Part shown: piece by piece, positions 1-8,871 of the stretch
How positions within the stretch are numbered: the stretch's first letter is position 1
Layout of the letters: each line of letters starts with the position of its first letter
Assembly (NCBI GenBank): GCA_021783215.1
Contig: JAJXUB010000003.1
Coordinates: forward strand, 1-58,390
Source: Actinomycetes bacterium
Lineage (GTDB): Bacteria; Actinomycetota; Actinomycetes; Actinomycetales; Dermatophilaceae
Reading direction: 5' to 3'
DNA: 58,390 nt
Notes under the pieces: generated by a model
The model's input: only the letters and a program-made list of their open reading frames with translations
Databases searched by the model: none
Told to the model about the DNA's origin: nothing
Translations under genes and position numbers: made by a program

Positions 1-1707
1 TCGTGGGAGTTCCCCGCCGGCGAGAGCCGCCATGGCATCGAGCGGTTCGTCACGGTCCGCGCGGGTTCGGACAAGACGCCGGGCAGGTACCGCTACTACG
101 CGCTGAGCAACGTCGGCGTGACATCGCCGACCGGGGCACCGACCGACCTCCTTGTCACCGACGACGGGGCGTTCAAGCGCATACGGGTCGGTGATCCGTC
201 CCGGACGGTCAGCGGAACCCAGGACTACGTTGTGTCGTACACGCTGGGCAGCTACGTCAACGACATCGGCGACGGGACGGCCGAGTTCTACGACAACCTC
301 ATCGACCCCGCGAACACGGATGTCTACAGGAACGTGACGGCGAGCGTCACGGCGCCACAGCCGGCGACGAAGGCGGCCTGTTTCTACGCCAAGCGCGGGG
401 CGACGACGGCGTGCGAGGCGATGGCCGGGGGGACGAGCCGGTACCGCGCGCCCGATGTCGCCGCCGGCCAAGGGGTGAGCATCCTCGCGTCCTACCCCCG
501 GTCGGCGTTCACGACCCTGAGCCCGGACCTGCGTGCCGGGTCGGCGGGCTCGGCCGACCAGGGGTCCTTCTCGACTCAGACGGCGTCCTGGCTCAACCAC
601 CTGCAGATGGGTCTCGGGATCCTCTTCCCCACACTTGCCGCGGCCGGAATGGCCCTGCTCGTCTGGTCCCGCGGGCGGGACGAGGCGTATGCCGGGCTCA
701 CCCCGGGCCTGGCTCCCGGCCTCGGCCAGGCGGGCGTGGCCGTTCCCGTGACGCGGCAACCGACCGCCGCCGTTCAGTTCACGCCACCCGCGGGCGTGCA
801 GCCGGGGATGGTCGGGACGATTATCGATGAGCGGGCCGATCTCGTCGACGTGACGGGAACCCTCATCGACCTCGCCGTACGCGGTTACCTGACCATCGGT
901 CGCGTCGACGGGGGAACCTCGCGCACCGACGACTGGGAGCTGACCCGTACCCGTCCGCCCGCGACGGCGGCACCGCTGGCGCCCTACGAGCAGCAGCTGC
1001 TGGACGGGGTCTTCCAGTCCGCGGATGTCGTGCGCCTGTCCGGCCTGAGAGACCACCTCGCGACAACACTCGCCTCGGTGCGCAGCGCGGTCTACGAGGA
1101 GGTCGTCGGGCGCGGCTGGTTCCGTCGGTCGCCGGAGGCGCAGCGCCGGGGGTGGCAGGGGCTGGGCATGGCGGTCGGCGTCGCCGGCCTCGTCGTCATC
1201 GGCGCGCTGCGCGGGGCAGGCTCCGGCGTCGTCGTGCTCGGCGCAGGCGTCGTCCTGGCGGGTCTCGTCATTGCCGCTCTCGGGCGGCGGATGGCGGCCC
1301 GCACGGCCCAGGGCAGCGCCGTGCTCGCCCAGAGCCGCGGGTTCGAGGAGTACCTCCGGACGGCCGACGCGGAGACGATCCGGTGGGAGGAGGCTCAGGA
1401 TGTCTTCAGCCGCTACCTGCCGTATGCCATCGTCTTCGGGCTCGCCGAACGGTGGGCCGCCGTCTTCCAGCAGGTCGCGGCCGCCGCAGCCGCCGGCGGG
1501 CACCCGCTTGCGCCGCCCCTGTGGTATGTCGGGGCGTGGGACGCGATGAACGGGTTCGGCACGCTGGCCGCCGGGATGGACGACTTCTCGACGACGGCGG
1601 CAGGCACGTTCGTGTCCACCCCGGGCTCGTCCGGGTCGAGCGGGTTCTCCATCGGCGGCGGGTTCTCCGGCGGTGGTGGTGGCGGCAGCATGGGCGGCTC
1701 GTGGTGA
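1..1707 (+). CDS. DUF2207 domain membrane protein, 5' truncated by the window edge
   Basis: The reading frame is open from the first base, so the real start lies upstream. The visible N-terminal part (SWEFPAGESRHGIERF, then a beta-rich stretch with YALSNVGV) is the extracytoplasmic DUF2207 domain. It is followed by a hydrophobic segment near bases 610-660 (LGILFPTLAAAGMALLVW), a cytoplasmic domain, and a further pair of hydrophobic segments at bases 1155-1290. The C-terminus is the Gly/Ser-rich tail typical of the family (GGGFSGGGGGGSMGGSW). No enzymatic role is known for DUF2207; it is a membrane protein of unknown function. A fragment starting at base 118 would be an artefact of the cut end. 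Confidence 0.88.
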   Translation, partial: SWEFPAGESRHGIERFVTVRAGSDKTPGRYRYYALSNVGVTSPTGAPTDLLVTDDGAFKRIRVGDPSRTVSGTQDYVVSYTLGSYVNDIGDGTAEFYDNLIDPANTDVYRNVTASVTAPQPATKAACFYAKRGATTACEAMAGGTSRYRAPDVAAGQGVSILASYPRSAFTTLSPDLRAGSAGSADQGSFSTQTASWLNHLQMGLGILFPTLAAAGMALLVWSRGRDEAYAGLTPGLAPGLGQAGVAVPVTRQPTAAVQFTPPAGVQPGMVGTIIDERADLVDVTGTLIDLAVRGYLTIGRVDGGTSRTDDWELTRTRPPATAAPLAPYEQQLLDGVFQSADVVRLSGLRDHLATTLASVRSAVYEEVVGRGWFRRSPEAQRRGWQGLGMAVGVAGLVVIGALRGAGSGVVVLGAGVVLAGLVIAALGRRMAARTAQGSAVLAQSRGFEEYLRTADAETIRWEEAQDVFSRYLPYAIVFGLAERWAAVFQQVAAAAAAGGHPLAPPLWYVGAWDAMNGFGTLAAGMDDFSTTAAGTFVSTPGSSGSSGFSIGGGFSGGGGGGSMGGSW

Positions 1708-1816
1708 CGGCATCCGTTCCCACCGGTGGCGCGATCGGAATCCCGCTGGGCGGGCGCACGTTAGACCGATAGTCTGGACGTTGCACAACTGAACAGCGGG
1801 ACGAAGAGCCCCACAC

Positions 1817-2183
1817 GGGGGTGATCGGTTTCGACATCGGTCGGTCGGTCAGGGGAAGCGGGTCGAGGATGCAGGGTTATCTCGTCAACGCTCCCTGCAA
1901 AACAACAGGTGCCAACTACACGCGCACCGACTTCGCCCTCGCCGCCTGAGCGAGCCTCGAAGTCCGTCAGCCTGAGCTAGTTCCCGTCTCAGTGCCTGGC
2001 GTCAGCTAGGGAACTTGCTGCGTCGTCATGCCGAGGGGCGACGCGGGACTCCTACTCGACTGGGCCTGTCGGGGAACGTGTGCGCGCGAGCCCCGGGGCC
2101 GAGAAACTCCTTAGCGCACTGCGCCCGGAGAAGCCCTGGCGCTCCGTCGATGGACGCGGGTTCGATTCCCGCCACCTCCACCA
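1817..2183 (+). ncRNA. ssrA: Transfer-messenger RNA (tmRNA)
   Basis: The 5' end GGGGGUGAUCGGUUUCGACA carries the conserved tmRNA start. The first seven bases pair with CACCUCC at 2173-2179 to form the acceptor stem (one G-U pair), followed by A2180 and an encoded CCA at 2181-2183. The T-arm GGTTCGATTCC lies just before it. An internal frame gives the proteolysis tag ANYTRTDFALAA with a TGA stop. Together these are diagnostic of a one-piece tmRNA, which rescues stalled ribosomes with SmpB. No integrase lies beside it, so it is not being used as an integration site here. Confidence 0.97.
1911..1949 (+). other. tmRNA tag-peptide frame (ANYTRTDFALAA)
   Basis: Resume codon GCC at 1911 starts a 12-codon frame ending in TGA at 1947-1949. 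The peptide ends in the LAA degradation signal expected to be recognised by Clp proteases. The ClpS adaptor gene lies about 8 kb away in this window. Confidence 0.93.
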
Positions 2184-2197
2184 TCGGTTCTCGTCCC

Positions 2198-2247
2198 GCA
2201 CGCAGGGCCGGGCCGTATGCCACCGCATACGGCCCGGCCCTGCGTGC
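2198..2247. terminator. Perfect 23-bp hairpin between convergent ssrA and ppdK
   Basis: Bases 2198-2220 are the exact reverse complement of 2225-2247, with a 4-base loop (cacc). It sits 14 bases past the tmRNA 3' end and before the stop of the convergent ppdK gene, so it can serve both transcripts. There is no U-tract on either side, as is common in high-GC actinobacteria. The top of the stem contains GTATGC and GCATAC, part of the 7-mer repeated through this window. Confidence 0.8.
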
Positions 2248-2302
2248 ACCCAGTGGACGGTGCTCGGCCAGCAGACGCACGGGGGAGAGGGGACGCGTGC
2301 GC

Positions 2303-4993
2303 TCAGCGCGTGTCGGAGCCGCCGCCGCCCGCCGCCCGTCCGGCCTCGAGCCGGGCCACCGGGACGCGGAACGGGCTGCACGAGACGTAGTCGAGTCCGA
2401 CCTTGTTGAAGAAGTGGATCGACTCCGGGTCGCCGCCGTGCTCACCGCAGACGCCGAGGTGAAGGTCGGGACGCGTCTTGCGGCCCTCCTCGACGGCGAT
2501 GGAGACGAGGCGCCCGACACCGGCCTGGTCGAGCGACTCGAACGGCGAGACGGAGAAGATCCCCTTCTCGATGTACGGGCTGAAGAACGAGCCCTCGACG
2601 TCGTCGCGGCTGAAGCCCCACGTCGTCTGGGTGAGGTCGTTCGTCCCGAAGGAGAAGAACTCAGCCTCGGTGGCGATGTCGCCGGCCGTCAGGGCCGCTC
2701 GTGGGAGCTCGATCATCGTCCCGACGAGGTGCTCGACGGCGGCGTGCTTCTCCGCCACCGCGGCGGCCGCGTCGGTGACCTCCTGCTTGATCGTCGCGAG
2801 CTCTTGGATCGCGCCGACGAGCGGGATCATGATCTCCGCTTCGGCGTGGCCGCCGTTCTCGATGACCGCAGCGGCCGCCTCGAGGATGGCGCGGGACTGC
2901 ATCCCGAAGAGGCCGGGGATCGTCAGGCCGAGGCGGACCCCGCGGAGGCCGAGCATCGGGTTGGCCTCGTGGAGGCGGCGCACGGCGGCGAGGAGGTCCT
3001 TGTCGTGCGCGTCGACCTTGCCTGTGGCCTCCTGGACGGCGACCTTGACGGACAGCTCCGTCAGGTCGGGGAGGAACTCGTGCAGTGGCGGGTCGAGAAG
3101 GCGGATCGTCACGGGCAGCCCGTCCATGGCCTCGAAGATCTCGACGAAGTCGCCGCGCTGGAGCGGCAGGAGCTCGTCGAAGACCGACTGCCGGGCCTGC
3201 GGGGTGTCGGCGAGGATGAGGCGCTCGACGAGCTCCCGGCGCTCCCCGAGGAACATGTGCTCGGTGCGGCAGAGGCCGACGCCCTGGGCACCGAAGCGAC
3301 GGGCGCGCTCGGCGTCCGGGCCGTTGTCGGCGTTCGTGCGGACCCGGAGCCGGCGGGTCCGGTCGGCGACCTTCATGAGCCGGTCGACGGCCTTGACGAT
3401 GGGCTGCGCATCGGCGCTGTCCGGGTCGAGCTCGCCCTCGAAGTAGCGGACGACGGGGGAGGAGGCGACGGGGACCTCACCGAGGTAGATGTCCCCGGTC
3501 GAGCCGTCGATCGAGATCGTGTCACCCTGCCTGACGACGCTGCCGTCGGGCAGGGTGAACTGGCCGGCCTTCGTGTCGACGTCGAGGGCCTCGGCACCGC
3601 ACACACACGTCCGGCCCATACCGCGGGCGACGACGGCGGCGTGCGACGTCTTGCCGCCACGGCTCGTGAGGATGCCGGCGGCCGCGACCATGCCGTGCAG
3701 GTCGTCGGGGTTCGTCTCGCGCCGGACGAGGATGACCGGCGTCCCGGACTCGGCCATCGTCACGGCGGTGTCGGAGTCGAAGACGGCCTTGCCGACGGCC
3801 GCGCCCGGTGAGGCGCTCATGCCCTTGGCGACGGGCTTCTGGCCTCCGGAGTGGTCGAAGTGGGGGAACATGAGCTGAGCCAGCTGGTCGCCGGTGACGC
3901 GCTGGAGGGCCTCGTCCTCGCTGATCTTGCCCTCGTCGACGAGGTCGAGGGCGATCCGGAAGGCGGCCTCCGCCGTGCGCTTCCCGACCCGCGTCTGAAG
4001 CATCCACAGCCTGCCACGCTCGATGGTGAACTCGATGTCGCACATGTCGCGGTAGTGCTCCTCGAGCCGCTGCATGATGCCGAGGAGCTCGTCGTACGAC
4101 GTCTTGTCGATGCCCTCGAGGTCGGCGAGCGAGATCGTGTTCCGGATGCCTGCGACGACATCCTCGCCTTGGGCGTTCTGAAGGTAGTCGCCGTAGACGC
4201 CGACGGCGCCGGTCGAGGGGTCCCGGGTGAACGCGACGCCGGACCCGGAGTCCATGCCCTTGTTGCCGAAGGCCATGGCCTGGATGTTGACGGCGGTGCC
4301 GAGGTCCGACGGGATCCGTTCGCGGCGCCGGTAGAGGACCGCCCGGTCGGCGTTCCACGAGTTGAAGACGGCCAGGACCGCGGCCCGCATCTGCTCCTTC
4401 GGGTCCTGAGGGAACGGCTCGCCCGTCTCCGTCTCGATGATGGCCTTGTAGGCCGCGACGAGACCCTTGAGGTCCTCGGTGGTCAGGTCGACGTCGTTCG
4501 TGACCCCCTTGGCGGCCTTCGCCGCGTCGATGGCGTCCTCGAAGTGCTCACCGTCGAGGTCGAGAACGGTCTTGCCGAACATCTGGATGAGCCGGCGGTA
4601 GGAGTCCCAGGCGAACCGGTCGTTGTCCGTCTGACGAGCCAGGCCTTCGACAGAGGCGTCGTTGAGGCCGACGTTGAGGACGGTCTCCATCATGCCGGGC
4701 ATGGAGAACTTCGCCCCGGAGCGGACGGAGACGAGCAGCGGGTCGTCCGCGTCACCCAGCGTGCGGCCCAACGTCCTCTCGAGGCGGACGAGGGCCTCGT
4801 CGATCTCGGCGTCGAGCTCGGCGGGTGCGGCACCCGTGGAGAGATACGCGCGGCACGCCTCGGTGGTGATCGTGAAGCCGGGAGGAACGGGGATCCCGAG
4901 CCGGGTCATCTCGGCCAGGTTCGCACCCTTGCCGCCGAGGAGATCCTTCTGGTCCTTGTTGCCTTCGCTGAAGTCGTGCACGTATGAGGTCAT
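2303..4993 (-). CDS. ppdK: Pyruvate, phosphate dikinase
   Basis: This 896-residue enzyme interconverts pyruvate, ATP and phosphate with phosphoenolpyruvate, AMP and pyrophosphate; length is standard for the family. The N-terminal ATP-grasp part shows GGKGANLAEM and the GMMETVLNVGLND segment. The swivelling phosphohistidine domain has GGKTSHAAVVARG with His451 as the phosphorylated residue. The C-terminal PEP/pyruvate barrel has LCRTEHMF and GVCGEHGG with Cys849 as the catalytic residue. The start is set by TAGGAG a few bases upstream of ATG. It is monocistronic, divergent from yqgE, and converges on ssrA. Role is PEP formation or pyrophosphate-linked glycolysis; the direction cannot be read from sequence. 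Confidence 0.97.
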   Translation of the reverse strand: MTSYVHDFSEGNKDQKDLLGGKGANLAEMTRLGIPVPPGFTITTEACRAYLSTGAAPAELDAEIDEALVRLERTLGRTLGDADDPLLVSVRSGAKFSMPGMMETVLNVGLNDASVEGLARQTDNDRFAWDSYRRLIQMFGKTVLDLDGEHFEDAIDAAKAAKGVTNDVDLTTEDLKGLVAAYKAIIETETGEPFPQDPKEQMRAAVLAVFNSWNADRAVLYRRRERIPSDLGTAVNIQAMAFGNKGMDSGSGVAFTRDPSTGAVGVYGDYLQNAQGEDVVAGIRNTISLADLEGIDKTSYDELLGIMQRLEEHYRDMCDIEFTIERGRLWMLQTRVGKRTAEAAFRIALDLVDEGKISEDEALQRVTGDQLAQLMFPHFDHSGGQKPVAKGMSASPGAAVGKAVFDSDTAVTMAESGTPVILVRRETNPDDLHGMVAAAGILTSRGGKTSHAAVVARGMGRTCVCGAEALDVDTKAGQFTLPDGSVVRQGDTISIDGSTGDIYLGEVPVASSPVVRYFEGELDPDSADAQPIVKAVDRLMKVADRTRRLRVRTNADNGPDAERARRFGAQGVGLCRTEHMFLGERRELVERLILADTPQARQSVFDELLPLQRGDFVEIFEAMDGLPVTIRLLDPPLHEFLPDLTELSVKVAVQEATGKVDAHDKDLLAAVRRLHEANPMLGLRGVRLGLTIPGLFGMQSRAILEAAAAVIENGGHAEAEIMIPLVGAIQELATIKQEVTDAAAAVAEKHAAVEHLVGTMIELPRAALTAGDIATEAEFFSFGTNDLTQTTWGFSRDDVEGSFFSPYIEKGIFSVSPFESLDQAGVGRLVSIAVEEGRKTRPDLHLGVCGEHGGDPESIHFFNKVGLDYVSCSPFRVPVARLEAGRAAGGGGSDTR

Positions 4994-5098
4994 GCGAGTT
5001 TTCTCCTAGGGGGTTCTCGCCGGGCCGACCGGCGACCTGCGGCACAGTCTAGGGCGGCCCGGTTCCCTTCCTCGCCGAGCCTGGACATCATGGGATGT

Positions 5099-5656
5099 AT
5101 GGAGAGTGGGACCGGAGGCCGGCTGCTCGTCGCAACCCCGCAGATCACCGAGGGTGTGTTCGCACGCTCGGTCATTCTCATGCTCGAGCACGACGAGACG
5201 GGCGCTCAGGGTGTCATCCTCAACCGCCCCCTCGAGTCCGGCGTGGACGCCATCCTGCCCGGATGGCAGCTGGTCGCCTCGGAGCCGTCGGCGGTCTTCC
5301 AGGGCGGCCCCGTCGGGCTCGACTCGGCGATCGGGCTCGTGCGCCTGGGGAGTCAACCGGCGGCGGCGGATGGCATACGGATGCTCTTCGACGGGATCGG
5401 GGTCGTCGACCTCGACGCCGATCCCGACGTGGTCGCGCCCCTCGTCTGCGGGATGCGGGTGTTCGTCGGGTACGCCGGGTGGTCACCGGGGCAGCTCGAC
5501 GGTGAGCTCACGAGGGGCAGCTGGTTCGTCGTCGACGCCCTCACCGACGACGCCTTCACCCTCGACCCGAGGCACCTCTGGCGGGTTGTCCTGCGCCGCC
5601 AGCCGTCGGGGCTCGCGCTGCTGTCGACGTTACCGGCCAACCCCGAGGCCAACTGA
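5099..5656 (+). CDS. YqgE/AlgH family protein (UPF0301)
   Basis: The 185-residue protein matches the YqgE/AlgH family from its first residues (GRLLVATPQITEGVFARSVILMLEHD) through GVILNRPLESGV and VFQGGPVG to FVGYAGWSPGQLDGEL. The biochemical role of this family is not settled. I chose ATG 5099 over ATG 5090 because family members begin shortly before GRLL, and because a -10-like CATCAT ends 7 bases before 5099, which would suit a leaderless transcript. It lies divergently from ppdK. Confidence 0.9.
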   Translation: MESGTGGRLLVATPQITEGVFARSVILMLEHDETGAQGVILNRPLESGVDAILPGWQLVASEPSAVFQGGPVGLDSAIGLVRLGSQPAAADGIRMLFDGIGVVDLDADPDVVAPLVCGMRVFVGYAGWSPGQLDGELTRGSWFVVDALTDDAFTLDPRHLWRVVLRRQPSGLALLSTLPANPEAN

Positions 5657-5663
5657 GCCCACC

Positions 5664-5669
5664 TACACT
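5664..5669 (+). promoter_or_regulatory. -10-like element TACACT for a leaderless DUF3039 transcript
   Basis: TACACT ends seven bases before ATG 5677 and there is no Shine-Dalgarno sequence between, which places the expected transcription start at the start codon. Confidence 0.5.
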
Positions 5670-5676
5670 GTCGGGC

Positions 5677-5985
5677 ATGTCGCAGATCCCGCTCGATGAC
5701 CCCAACGACCCGTCGACGGGCGGGCCTCACACGAGGACGGCGGTGCTCGAGCGCACCGAGACGGTTCCCACGGAGCAGCTGCAGGAGCCCGGCGACCACG
5801 AGCGCTTCTCCCACTATGCCGAGAAGGGCAAGATCACCGAGGCGATGGTCATGGGCACCCCGGTCGTCGCCCTGTGCGGCAAGGTCTGGGTGCCGAGCCG
5901 CGACCCGAAGCAGTTCCCCGTGTGCCCGACGTGCAAGGAGATCCTCGACGGGCTTTGGCCCGAGAAGCCCGAGGGCTCGCAGTAG
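5677..5985 (+). CDS. DUF3039 domain protein (small Cys-pair protein)
   Basis: This 102-residue protein matches the actinobacterial DUF3039 family: an acidic N-terminus, then HERFSHYAEKGKITEAMVMGTPVVALCGKVW and a C-terminal CPTCKE. The single Cys plus CxxC arrangement (ALCGK, CPTC) suggests a small zinc ribbon, which is inference. Function is unknown. It is next to yqgE and convergent with the Lrp-type regulator (stop codons 9 bases apart). Confidence 0.85.
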   Translation: MSQIPLDDPNDPSTGGPHTRTAVLERTETVPTEQLQEPGDHERFSHYAEKGKITEAMVMGTPVVALCGKVWVPSRDPKQFPVCPTCKEILDGLWPEKPEGSQ

Positions 5986-5993
5986 CGGCCGCG

Positions 5994-6458
5994 TCACCCC
6001 TGGGCGACGAGCGCGTCCGTCCGGAAGCGGATCCGCTCCGCGAGGGAGATCGCGGTGTTGGCCCGCGTCACGTGGGTGCCGTCGACGAGCCGGTCGATGA
6101 CGCGCTGGAGGTCGGCGTTGTCTCGGGCGACCACCCTGACGATGAGGTCGCCAGCCCCGGTCGTCGTATGCGCCTCGAGCACCTCGGGGATGGCCGCGAG
6201 GTGCTCGGCGACGGGGGAATGCCCGCGACCCTGACGGATCTCCAGCGTGATGAACGCCGTCACCGGGTAGCCGAGTGCGGCAGGCTCGACCCGCGGCGCC
6301 CATGAGGCGATGACGCCGCGCTCCTCGAGGCGGTCGATCCGCGCCTGGACCGTTCCCCGGGCGACGCCGAGCCGACGGCTGGCGCCGAGGACCCCGACCC
6401 CGGGCTCCGCGGTGAACAGCGAGAGGATGCGGCGGTCCAGCGCGTCGATGACGGACAT
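5994..6458 (-). CDS. Lrp/AsnC family transcriptional regulator
   Basis: The 154-residue protein has the classic layout: N-terminal helix-turn-helix (LDRRILSLFTAEPGVGVLGASRRLGVARGTV begins near residue 7) and a C-terminal RAM ligand-binding domain (AFITLEIRQGRGHSPVAEHL; GAGDLIVRVVARDNADLQ). I chose ATG 6458 because MSVIDALDRRIL matches the normal Lrp beginning; an ATG at 6527 would add 23 residues with no family similarity and would overlap the divergent gene. It probably senses an amino acid and may control itself and the divergent RDD gene across the 67-base gap; the ligand cannot be told. Confidence 0.92.
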   Translation of the reverse strand: MSVIDALDRRILSLFTAEPGVGVLGASRRLGVARGTVQARIDRLEERGVIASWAPRVEPAALGYPVTAFITLEIRQGRGHSPVAEHLAAIPEVLEAHTTTGAGDLIVRVVARDNADLQRVIDRLVDGTHVTRANTAISLAERIRFRTDALVAQG

Positions 6459-6525
6459 GATGCCCAGAATACGGCCATCGGACTGCGCATCGTGTCTACT
6501 GCCGCGAGCATGAGAGGCTGGCTCC

Positions 6526-7305
6526 ATGACGCTGCCGCCGCCAGTCCCGCCGACGCCGGGCTGGTATGACGACCCGGAGGAGCCCGGGTCCCTGCGCTAT
6601 TTCGACGGGATCCTCTGGAGCGCGCACGTCGTCTCCAAGGGGCCTGCACCGGTCGAACCGGTGGCTCCGGTCCCAGCGACGAGCCCCCAGGCGCCGCCGG
6701 TGCCGCCGGCCGCCCCGCCGTCCACGCCGCGGGCCCCGGGGCGTCGCCAAGGTGCCTCCGCGAGCGTTGACGGGAGACCCTATGCCACCTACGGCCAGCG
6801 CGTCCTCGCCTTCCTCGTCGACGGGGCCATCAAGATCGTTCTCGATCTCGTCCTCGCCGGGTGGGCGTTCTACCTCGCGTTCCGCCCGCAGATGGACGCC
6901 ATGGTGACGGCCGCGAGGAACGGCACGACCGTGCCCCCCTTCGACGTCGGCGCGGGCGACGCGCGTTGGCTGTCGGCATACGTCCTCCTCGTCGCCGTCG
7001 TCGGGCTGACCTACAGCACGGTCTTCCTCGTCCGGCGCGGCGCCACCCCAGGCAAGCTCGCCGTCGGGATCCGCGTGCGACCCCTGGGGCACGACGGGCG
7101 TGTCGACGTCGCGATGGCGGTGCGGCGCTACCTCATCCCCTTCGCGGCGACGGCCCTCTCCTTCGTCCCGCTCCTCGCCACCCTCCTCGCCTTCCTGTGG
7201 GCCGCCGACCACGCGATGCCGCTGCTCGACCCCCGTCGTCAGGCGCTCCACGACCGGATGGCGGGGACGGAGGTCGTCTCCTCGCGGCGCTCGCCCTGGT
7301 CGTGA
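6526..7305 (+). CDS. RDD family membrane protein with N-terminal DUF2510 segment
   Basis: 259 residues. Residues about 10-37 (PGWYDDPEEPGSLRYFDGILWSAHV) form the short DUF2510 motif common in actinobacterial membrane proteins. A Pro/Ala-rich linker follows, then an RDD-type membrane domain with three to four hydrophobic segments (VLAFLVDGAIKIVLDLVLAG; WLSAYVLLVAVVGLTY; FAATALSFVPLLATLLAFLW) and the ending LDPRRQALHDRMAGTEVV. RDD proteins are often annotated as transporters, without a firm general function. It is divergent from the Lrp-type regulator and precedes paaK by 11 bases, suggesting co-transcription. Confidence 0.88.
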   Translation: MTLPPPVPPTPGWYDDPEEPGSLRYFDGILWSAHVVSKGPAPVEPVAPVPATSPQAPPVPPAAPPSTPRAPGRRQGASASVDGRPYATYGQRVLAFLVDGAIKIVLDLVLAGWAFYLAFRPQMDAMVTAARNGTTVPPFDVGAGDARWLSAYVLLVAVVGLTYSTVFLVRRGATPGKLAVGIRVRPLGHDGRVDVAMAVRRYLIPFAATALSFVPLLATLLAFLWAADHAMPLLDPRRQALHDRMAGTEVVSSRRSPWS

Positions 7306-7316
7306 GACGCTGGGCT

Positions 7317-8609
7317 ATGAGCGAGTCCAGGGTCCCGACCTTCGGTCCCGAGGAGCTCCGAGCCGTCCAGCTGAGCCGTATGCGCTCGAGCCTGAGGTCG
7401 GCCTACGAGAGCGTCCCCCACTACCGAGCGGCGTTCGACGCGGCCGGCGTGACGCCGGATGACCTGCGGTCGCTCGACGACCTCGCCCGGTTCCCCTTCA
7501 CGACGAAGGCGGACCTGAGGGAGAACTACCCGTTCGGAATGTTCGCCGTGCCACGCGAACGGGTCAACCGGATCCATGCGAGCAGCGGGACGACGGGCCG
7601 CCCGACCGTCGTTGGGTACACGAAGGCGGACCTCGACACCTGGGCGGAGCTCATGGCCCGCTCGATCGAGGCGGCCGGCGGCCGTGCCGGCGACATCGTC
7701 CACGTCGCCTACGGCTACGGCCTCTTCACCGGTGGACTCGGGGCCCACTATGGCGCCGAGCGGCTCGGGTGCACGGTCGTCCCCGTCTCCGGCGGGATGA
7801 CCGAGCGCCAGGTGCAGCTCATCACCGACTTCCGGCCACGGATCTTCATGGGCACCCCCTCCTACTTCCTCGCCATTCTCGACGAGATGGCCGCCGAGGG
7901 GATCGACCCCCGCTCGACGAGCCTGGAGATCGGGATCTTCGGCGCCGAGCCATGGACCGAGCAGATGCGCGTAGAGGTCGAGTCGCGGACCAACATCCGC
8001 GCCGTCGACATCTACGGGCTGTCCGAGGTCATGGGGCCGGGCGTGTCCCAGGAGGCGAGCACAACTCAGGACGGCCTGCACATCTGGGAGGACCACTTCT
8101 ACCCCGAGGTCGTCGACCCGTTCACCGACGAGGTGCTGCCGGACGGGGAGGAGGGCGAGCTCGTCCTCACCTCCCTGACCAAGGAGGCGATGCCCGTATG
8201 CCGTTATCGGACAAGGGACCTCACTCGTCTCCTGCCAGGGACGGCATACCCGCCGTTCCGCCGGATGGCGAAGGTCACCGGGCGTTCGGACGACATGATG
8301 AGCGTCCGGGGGGTCAACGTGTTCCCGAGCCAGATCGAGGAACAGATCCTGCGGATCGACGCCCTGACGCCGCACTACCTGTGCGTCCTGACCCGACCCG
8401 GACGGATGGACGAGCTGACGATCAGGGTCGAGCGCCGGGTCGACGTCGACCATGTGACGGCCGCGGAGGCCGGGCGTCTGCTGGAGTCCCGCATCAAGCA
8501 CACCGTCGGCGTCACCGTGAAGGCGGAGGTCCTCCATCCGCATGACCTCGAGCGGTCGATGGGCAAGGCGAAGAGGATCGACGACCAGCGACACCTTCGG
8601 GACCAGTGA
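7317..8609 (+). CDS. paaK: Phenylacetate-CoA ligase (PaaK-type adenylate-forming enzyme)
   Basis: 430 residues, the usual PaaK size. The ATP-binding P-loop HASSGTTGRPTVVGYT is at about residue 84, followed by YGLSEVMGPGVSQE, the RYRTRD motif and the C-terminal GRSDDMMSVRGVNVFPSQIEEQIL. These mark the phenylacetate-CoA ligase branch of the ANL superfamily, which activates aryl acids to acyl-CoA with ATP. I chose ATG 7317 (MSESRVPTFGPEELRAVQ) because it gives the family length; the frame is open further upstream without similarity. No other paa gene is nearby, so the acid could be phenylacetate or a related aryl acid. It follows the RDD gene closely. Confidence 0.93.
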   Translation: MSESRVPTFGPEELRAVQLSRMRSSLRSAYESVPHYRAAFDAAGVTPDDLRSLDDLARFPFTTKADLRENYPFGMFAVPRERVNRIHASSGTTGRPTVVGYTKADLDTWAELMARSIEAAGGRAGDIVHVAYGYGLFTGGLGAHYGAERLGCTVVPVSGGMTERQVQLITDFRPRIFMGTPSYFLAILDEMAAEGIDPRSTSLEIGIFGAEPWTEQMRVEVESRTNIRAVDIYGLSEVMGPGVSQEASTTQDGLHIWEDHFYPEVVDPFTDEVLPDGEEGELVLTSLTKEAMPVCRYRTRDLTRLLPGTAYPPFRRMAKVTGRSDDMMSVRGVNVFPSQIEEQILRIDALTPHYLCVLTRPGRMDELTIRVERRVDVDHVTAAEAGRLLESRIKHTVGVTVKAEVLHPHDLERSMGKAKRIDDQRHLRDQ

Positions 8610-8611
8610 CG

Positions 8612-8641
8612 CCTCAGCGCACGTTCCGCACGTTGCTGAGG
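8612..8641 (+). terminator. Possible hairpin terminator after paaK
   Basis: CCTCAGC and GCTGAGG form a 7-bp stem, extendable inward with CACGT/ACGTT pairing. It begins three bases after the paaK stop, without a U-tract. The remaining 230 bases up to the kynureninase stop show no convincing gene on either strand. Confidence 0.4.
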
Positions 8642-8871
8642 CGACCGCGGCCCTGGTCGGGGAGACCATCGCAGCCCACCGCGCGGTCGAGACGGACGCA
8701 TCCTGACGAGCCTCCCGCCGACCGGCACGGGCGCGCGAGCCCCTCGGCCGCCGGCATCCTCGAGCCGACGCTCACGCAGGGCCTCCAGAGCCGCCGGCGC
8801 CACAAGGCCGACCTCGCCGCCCGACGAGCCGGACTCCGCACCGAACGAACCGCCCCCTCTGAGCGAGCGCG

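Noticed and set aside
8610..8871. Small open frames between paaK and kynU
   Set aside because: Arg/Pro-rich translations typical of random high-GC frames, with no start signal.
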